A stretch of DNA of 64,000 nt. Source: Marasmius tenuissimus. Taxonomy: Eukaryota > Basidiomycota > Agaricomycetes > Agaricales > Marasmiaceae. The notes below the pieces were generated by a model, which saw only the letters and a program-made list of their open reading frames with translations, had not been told where the DNA came from and searched no databases. Where the stretch lies: assembly GCA_029532415.1 (NCBI GenBank), contig JAQOTA010000060.1:1178001-1242000 (forward strand), read 5' to 3'. This document shows positions 59,323 through 64,000 of this stretch, in pieces; the first letter of the stretch is position 1, and each line of letters starts with the position of its first letter. The position numbers were made by a program, and so were the translations under genes.

Positions 59323-62300
59323 ATGGGCGACAAGAACCAGAGCCTTTCGGCCACCAATCTCGCGACGTACCATCACTTCAATTGCGACCTATACCTACAC
59401 AATATCTACCACAAACCAAACGAGGCTGAGGTCACCGGTAAAGGACAAGCGCGAACAGATGAGCTATCCAAAGCTCGCTTTCGTCGGGGGATTAGTTGGG
59501 AACAGCATCTCATTGATTGGCTGGACGAGGAGAATCTGCTGCTGAAGGTGGACACTGTTCCGAAAACTGCAGAGGACCTGAAGAACCACATGGACTGGGA
59601 CGATCGTGAACGGTTCTTTATCGCAGGATTCACTTTTTGGCCTCCTCAGGAGCAGCTTGATTTCTTATTTGAGAAAAGCCGTCAAAGCCCAGTGAAATTC
59701 GGGCTAGCGAAGCCTGATCTTTTGGAGATTACTCGTCTCGAGAATGGGGTCAAGGTATGGCGAGTGGTGGACGCCAAAGCATCGTCGTCTGTCAAGGTAT
59801 GTTATAGAACTGCACATCTATGGCGCCGCTTACCATGTCTGATCCTATTGTAGACATCGCACCACGTCCAAATATATTTCTATACATTGTGCCTTCAACA
59901 CCTCCTCCTCGAGCCAGACTTCCAGCCTTCCACTACAGCCGCTATCTGGCTACCTCCTGCAGGTGGATTCGATGAAGAGCTTCCTTCATTCGAAGATTTG
60001 CGACCTGTAGATCTATCGCTCTTGTCATCGCCTCTGGACAGATTCCTGTTTCGAGGGTTGCCACAAGTATTGAGCACTCCGCGGGATCAGGTTTCGTGGC
60101 ACCTGAATCCGAATTGCGCAGGGTGCCCTTACACATTGGGTTGCAGCCGTCGGGCCGTTGAAGACGGGAGCCTGGGGGGCATGAGCAATATCTCTCTGGG
60201 TCACGCCAAAGTCTTGGGAACGGTTCTGTCTTTGTGGCGTAACGAGAAAGGACCTCGTGATACTGGAAAAGACATCTCTGACATAGAGGATCTCAACAAG
60301 CTTTTCGAGGACGGAGAATTTGTTCAGAGGCTATCCAGATCTAATCCCATCACAGTGCGGAAGGCAAAGCGAATATTGGCGCTTCCGGCACGAGCCAGAG
60401 ACACACGGCCCATGAAGAGCTCACTTGTTGAGGCGGCACGAACGAAGGAGATTCAGGTATGCATCTTTTCCCCAAGCATGCGGCTAGTTCCCAACTTACT
60501 CCTGAATCGTATTCGCAGATCATCCCGAGACGGAACTCCACATTACCAAAGGGCGAAGACATTGCGGTTGTGCTCTCGCTGATTTCGGATCCGTCTTCCC
60601 CCACCATTCAAATCGTAGCATTCTGCATATCCGTCTTTACCCACCTGCGATCAATCCAACTGCCACAACACGTTCAGGGGGGCAAAGCAGATCTCGTTCC
60701 TTCCTTGGCTCAAATCATCAGGACCCTCACTTCTCTCGACGATGTGCTACCCTCCGCCCAATTTTACGTGTTTTCGTCCGCCGAAAACGCCGCTTTGCAA
60801 GCTCACCTAGTCCAGACGGCTCTCAATTCGACAGAGAGCAACGACGACGTTCGCGTATGCATTGGGGCTTTGGCTCAAGGAGCCTCTTCGCTTCAAACAA
60901 CCTTCCAGCCACCTGTCCTTGAATATGGTCTGTTAGGCTTTTTGGCGAACAAACAGAGGCGAAGGAACGAGCTAGTAGCTTGCCTAGAACGTATGAACCT
61001 CCCCACACACGGGAACATGGAGGATCTCAGACAGAGGATCACATCCGAATTGGAGAGATTCAGAAATATGGGAGACCAAGAAACTGACGACAGGCGAAAG
61101 GAGTTTGCACAGTTGCCTCGAGTCGTCTCTCTAAAATCAGAGATTGAGCGCTCTTTGGCGCTACCTATTCCTGGATTCTGGGAACTTCAAGATTGCGCTC
61201 GGATGCTCGCACCTTCAGCAGACGTCGCTTGTCCAACAGATGAGCAGCTCTTTGCCGCATACCAGAATGAACGGCCCACACAATTTCTGTTGCAGAAAAG
61301 AAATCGTTTCATCTTCAGTGTTCTTCGTTCGCTCAGAAACCTCTTGCGCACCAGCAATCTCAACATTCTTATCAATCCTGCGAAACCACTCTCTGTCAAC
61401 TTCATGGAGCTCTGTCGAGAGGATTCGCTCAGAAAATTGTTTTACATGCAACAGGTGCGTGGTACATTGTCCTGTCCGTATAACATTTACCTGAACTGCT
61501 TTAGTTCGAGGTACTGGCGAAGTTATCCGAGCTTTGGAAATCCCGTATTGAAGGATCTCCCGACGCTCCCATCCTTGAATACAGGTCGATGCAGGAAGTG
61601 GGGGAAACTACCGAGTATATATTTCACCTCAAGTCGGGTTCCCTGGACATGCCCATTTCCGAGAAGGGCAAGCATTTCTTCGGGCACATTATCGCGCCGG
61701 ATGATGAAGACGATCTGAACGAAGTACCAACCGAGGTTCTCTTCGACGATCTGGCCCTTTCGGGCCTGGTCCTCTCATTCAATGAATCGAGATGGAAATC
61801 ACAACATCCCCTTGTGCGGGAGAAACTTGCCGTCGCTGACATCTGTGACATGTCGTTGCAAGGAGGACAAACCCTAGTTGCCGTCCGGGCGTGGCCTAGA
61901 GCGGGAAACAGGCTGTCGTTCGCCGAGGGTTGCCACTATCGGATTTCTCCCCGTTTGGTCGATTTTAATACGTCAAAGGTACTGTCCGCCCTCTTTGAGC
62001 TCGATTTGCGCAACGATGGTGGGGACCCTGTACCTTTCCTCCAGCTGGTACATGACCCAAAGTCGTTTCGATCGGATATAACCTTGAGTCCCGAAACTGT
62101 CAAATCGATGGCGAAGGCTGAAGGAGGTATACAACGGACGTTCGACGAACTCAGCAAGAACCTTGACGTTGAGCGTGCTGGTCCGCTTCGCTTGAAACCT
62201 TCGCAGAAGCGAGCGACTCACCATATCCTATCGCACCGCCTCTCTGTGATATGGGGTCCTCCAGGTCAGGCGTGTTTTGCCGTTCCACCTCTCTTTCACT

Positions 62301-64000
62301 CGCTAATCACGATCTCAATAGGTACGGGCAAGACCCATACCATCGCCCTTTCCTTGTTGAGATTGCTGAACATTCAGTACCTTCTCGGGCACGAGCCCAG
62401 TAAAGTCATCTTCATTACAGCCATGACACACGCCGCCATCGACGCGTTCTTGGGCAAATTGAAGTATCTCACGGAGTGCTACCGTGCCATAGAGGGTCTT
62501 GACATCGAATGGCTGGATGCGATTAAAGTTGAACATGTTCTCTCCGGACAGAAACACCCACGAACTACACTTTCCCGTACCACCATCTTCGCTGGTACCA
62601 TCTATCAGGTGCGCTTTGTTCGAGAAATTTGTCGCTAGTTGTTCGCTAATAAGGGAACAGTTATATAACTTATGCAAGGATAGACGTCTCGAAGCCGACC
62701 TAATTCTGATCGACGAAGCCGGTCAGCTCGCGCTCAGCAGTGCATCACTGGTCCTGCGCGCACTGAGCTCGACAGGAAAGGTTGTCGTTGCTGGGGACCA
62801 AGAACAACTCTCCCCGATTCTAACTGCACAATATCCTAGTCTGAAGAGCGGTCCGCTCTTTGGCTCCGTTCTGGATCGCCTTGTCCACTTCTCACGACGC
62901 CTCGGAGGATGGTATCCTTCGCGTTCTAATAAATCGGTGTCTAGTGGCTCGACGGAATCTGAGGAAGAGGGGTTTTCCCAAGGCTCCGTGGTTCAGCTTG
63001 AGGAGAATTTCCGGTAAGGCGACATCCACTCTCGGCGTTGTATACCTTGTGCTGAGTACGAGTTTCTTTCAGCCTCAATCCAGACCTGGGAGAATTCATT
63101 GAGATCATATATTCGAAAGCATTTGTTCCGCAGAAAAGTCAAACTCGACAACTAGCCACTGCCCTCAACCGGGTCAGATACGATCTAATCTGTAACTTTG
63201 GACTGGACGAGCACGTGGTGGAAAAGGCTCAACTGTTCTTACTCGCCCTGTCATGTGTACTGGCCCGCCATCCGCAAGCCACACTCGCTCAACCCCTCGT
63301 AAAGACCAAAAAGCCTGTCTCCGTTGCGAGACTTGCCCGTGCTGACAGCGACAGTTCGGTGGGAGAGCACATGCCCGTCTCGCTGACCTTGGTACGACTG
63401 AAGGTTGGAGAGGGTACCGAGGTCAGTTACGAGGCTCACGTCAAGGCAGAAGCAATGCTGGCAGCCGCACTGGTGCTTCAGCTACAGCGATGCTTGCCAG
63501 GCGAAGACATATTCGTCGCTACTCCTCACCGGGTACAGCGTCAAGCGGTCTGGGCAGCTCTTCGATCGGCAAAGTCGCAAGGATCTGAGGACGCTCTTGA
63601 CACCCTACTGGAAGGTTTGAGTCTTGAAGAAGCTACCGAGCCACCGAAAAAGAAAGGGAAACTCATTGTTGATACCGTTGAGCGGCTGCAAGGTAGGCAA
63701 TCCTTGAAGTATTTCCTGAACACCCGAATCAACCTTTCACAGGTGCTGAGGCAGCGTTTGTCATTGGCCTGTTTTCTCTGCCGGCGTCCGAGGTGTCTGG
63801 CCTGAAGTTCCTATTGGAAAGAAGAAGATTGAATGTTGCGATTAGCCGAGCGAAAACGTTGTGCATTCTAATCTCTTCCTCAGAGGTCCTGCGGCCTCGT
63901 GTAGAGATACTCGCAGACAACGAGGCCGCAAAAGGGTATACGTTTTTGAAGCACTACGAAGATCGGGCATGGTCTATGGAGATCCAAGTAGATATGAAGG
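59323..64000 (+). CDS. Fe-S type PD-(D/E)XK nuclease fused to SF1 helicase (cut by right edge)
   Basis: Eight exons give about 1,430 codons with no stop before the window ends. Exon ends: 59796, 60456, 61454, 62264, 62607, 63013, 63692. ATG 59323 has a good context; ATG 59305 is also possible. The nuclease is N-terminal: C21 (HFNCDLYL), E60, D132 (AKPDLLE), D150-x-K152 (VVDAKAS), Q164 with Y168 (QIYFY), then C246, C249 and C255 (NCAGCPYTLGC). This four-Cys and QxxxY layout is that of Cas4/AddB/Dna2 iron-sulfur nucleases. The helicase has Walker A GPPGTGKTHT, motif II LILIDEAGQL, motif III VVVAGDQEQLSPI, motif V LQGAEAAFVIG and motif VI RLNVAISRAKT (about 63830-63865). It is not a typical Dna2: the linker of about 600 residues and the motifs resemble bacterial TM0106-type nuclease-helicases. 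Role in DNA repair or element defence is inference. Confidence 0.82.

Noticed and set aside
59305..64000. Canonical DNA2 annotation for the nuclease-helicase
   Set aside because: Nuclease and Fe-S spacing are similar, but the very long middle region and motif context do not fit well; kept as a broader nuclease-helicase call until phylogeny is done.

Overview
The window is nuclear DNA from a filamentous basidiomycete, most likely an Agaricomycete. Genes are dense, on both strands, and cut by many short GT-AG introns of about 45-70 bp. The contents include lineage-typical families (a 7-TM orphan receptor-like protein, an F-box-like protein, small secreted cysteine-rich proteins, a palI-type membrane protein) beside conserved eukaryotic genes (mitochondrial Hsp70, HUB1, TRAPPC11, dynactin p25). 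No rRNA, tRNA, CRISPR or bacterial operon structure was seen. All coding calls were made by reading exons across splice sites, so single-exon ends are inferred.

Layout. 0-9 kb: the 3' end of an ABC half-transporter, a small coiled-coil protein, an alpha/beta hydrolase with a long Ser-rich tail, and a proline iminopeptidase with extreme intron density. 9-26 kb: an accessory-looking stretch with three paralogous 10-cysteine secreted proteins (9.7, 21.8 and 25.3 kb), an MFS transporter, a cytochrome b5/FMN 2-hydroxy-acid dehydrogenase, a palI-like protein, an aminoglycoside-phosphotransferase-fold kinase, an F-box-like protein, a 7-TM protein, a diverged direct repeat and a 109-bp MITE. 26-39 kb: a single-pass membrane protein, a fasciclin protein, two tandem NADH-pyrophosphatase-like Nudix genes (one apparently decaying), HUB1, a RAD2/XPG-family nuclease and a divergent lysine methyltransferase. 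39-54 kb: TRAPPC11, SSC1 with a heat-shock element, dynactin p25 divergent from a TMEM70-like gene, a BTB protein and a second cytochrome b2. 55-64 kb: a tandem pair of isocitrate lyase/PEP-mutase family genes and the start of a very large protein joining a 4-Cys (Fe-S type) PD-(D/E)XK nuclease to an SF1 helicase.

Most interesting: (1) the nuclease-helicase fusion at 59.3 kb to the right edge, whose architecture resembles bacterial RecB-like/Cas4-like nuclease-helicases more than typical fungal proteins; (2) a 109-bp element with perfect 17-bp inverted ends and a perfect 9-bp target-site duplication at 25.9 kb; (3) the three-member secreted cysteine-rich family with conserved 6-nt first coding exons and similar core promoters; (4) the Nudix pair, in which one copy has lost a zinc ligand by a frameshift and needs a GC splice donor. 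Metabolically, two lactate-type dehydrogenases and two ICL/PEPM enzymes within 45 kb suggest organic-acid metabolism, but they are not one operon-like cluster.
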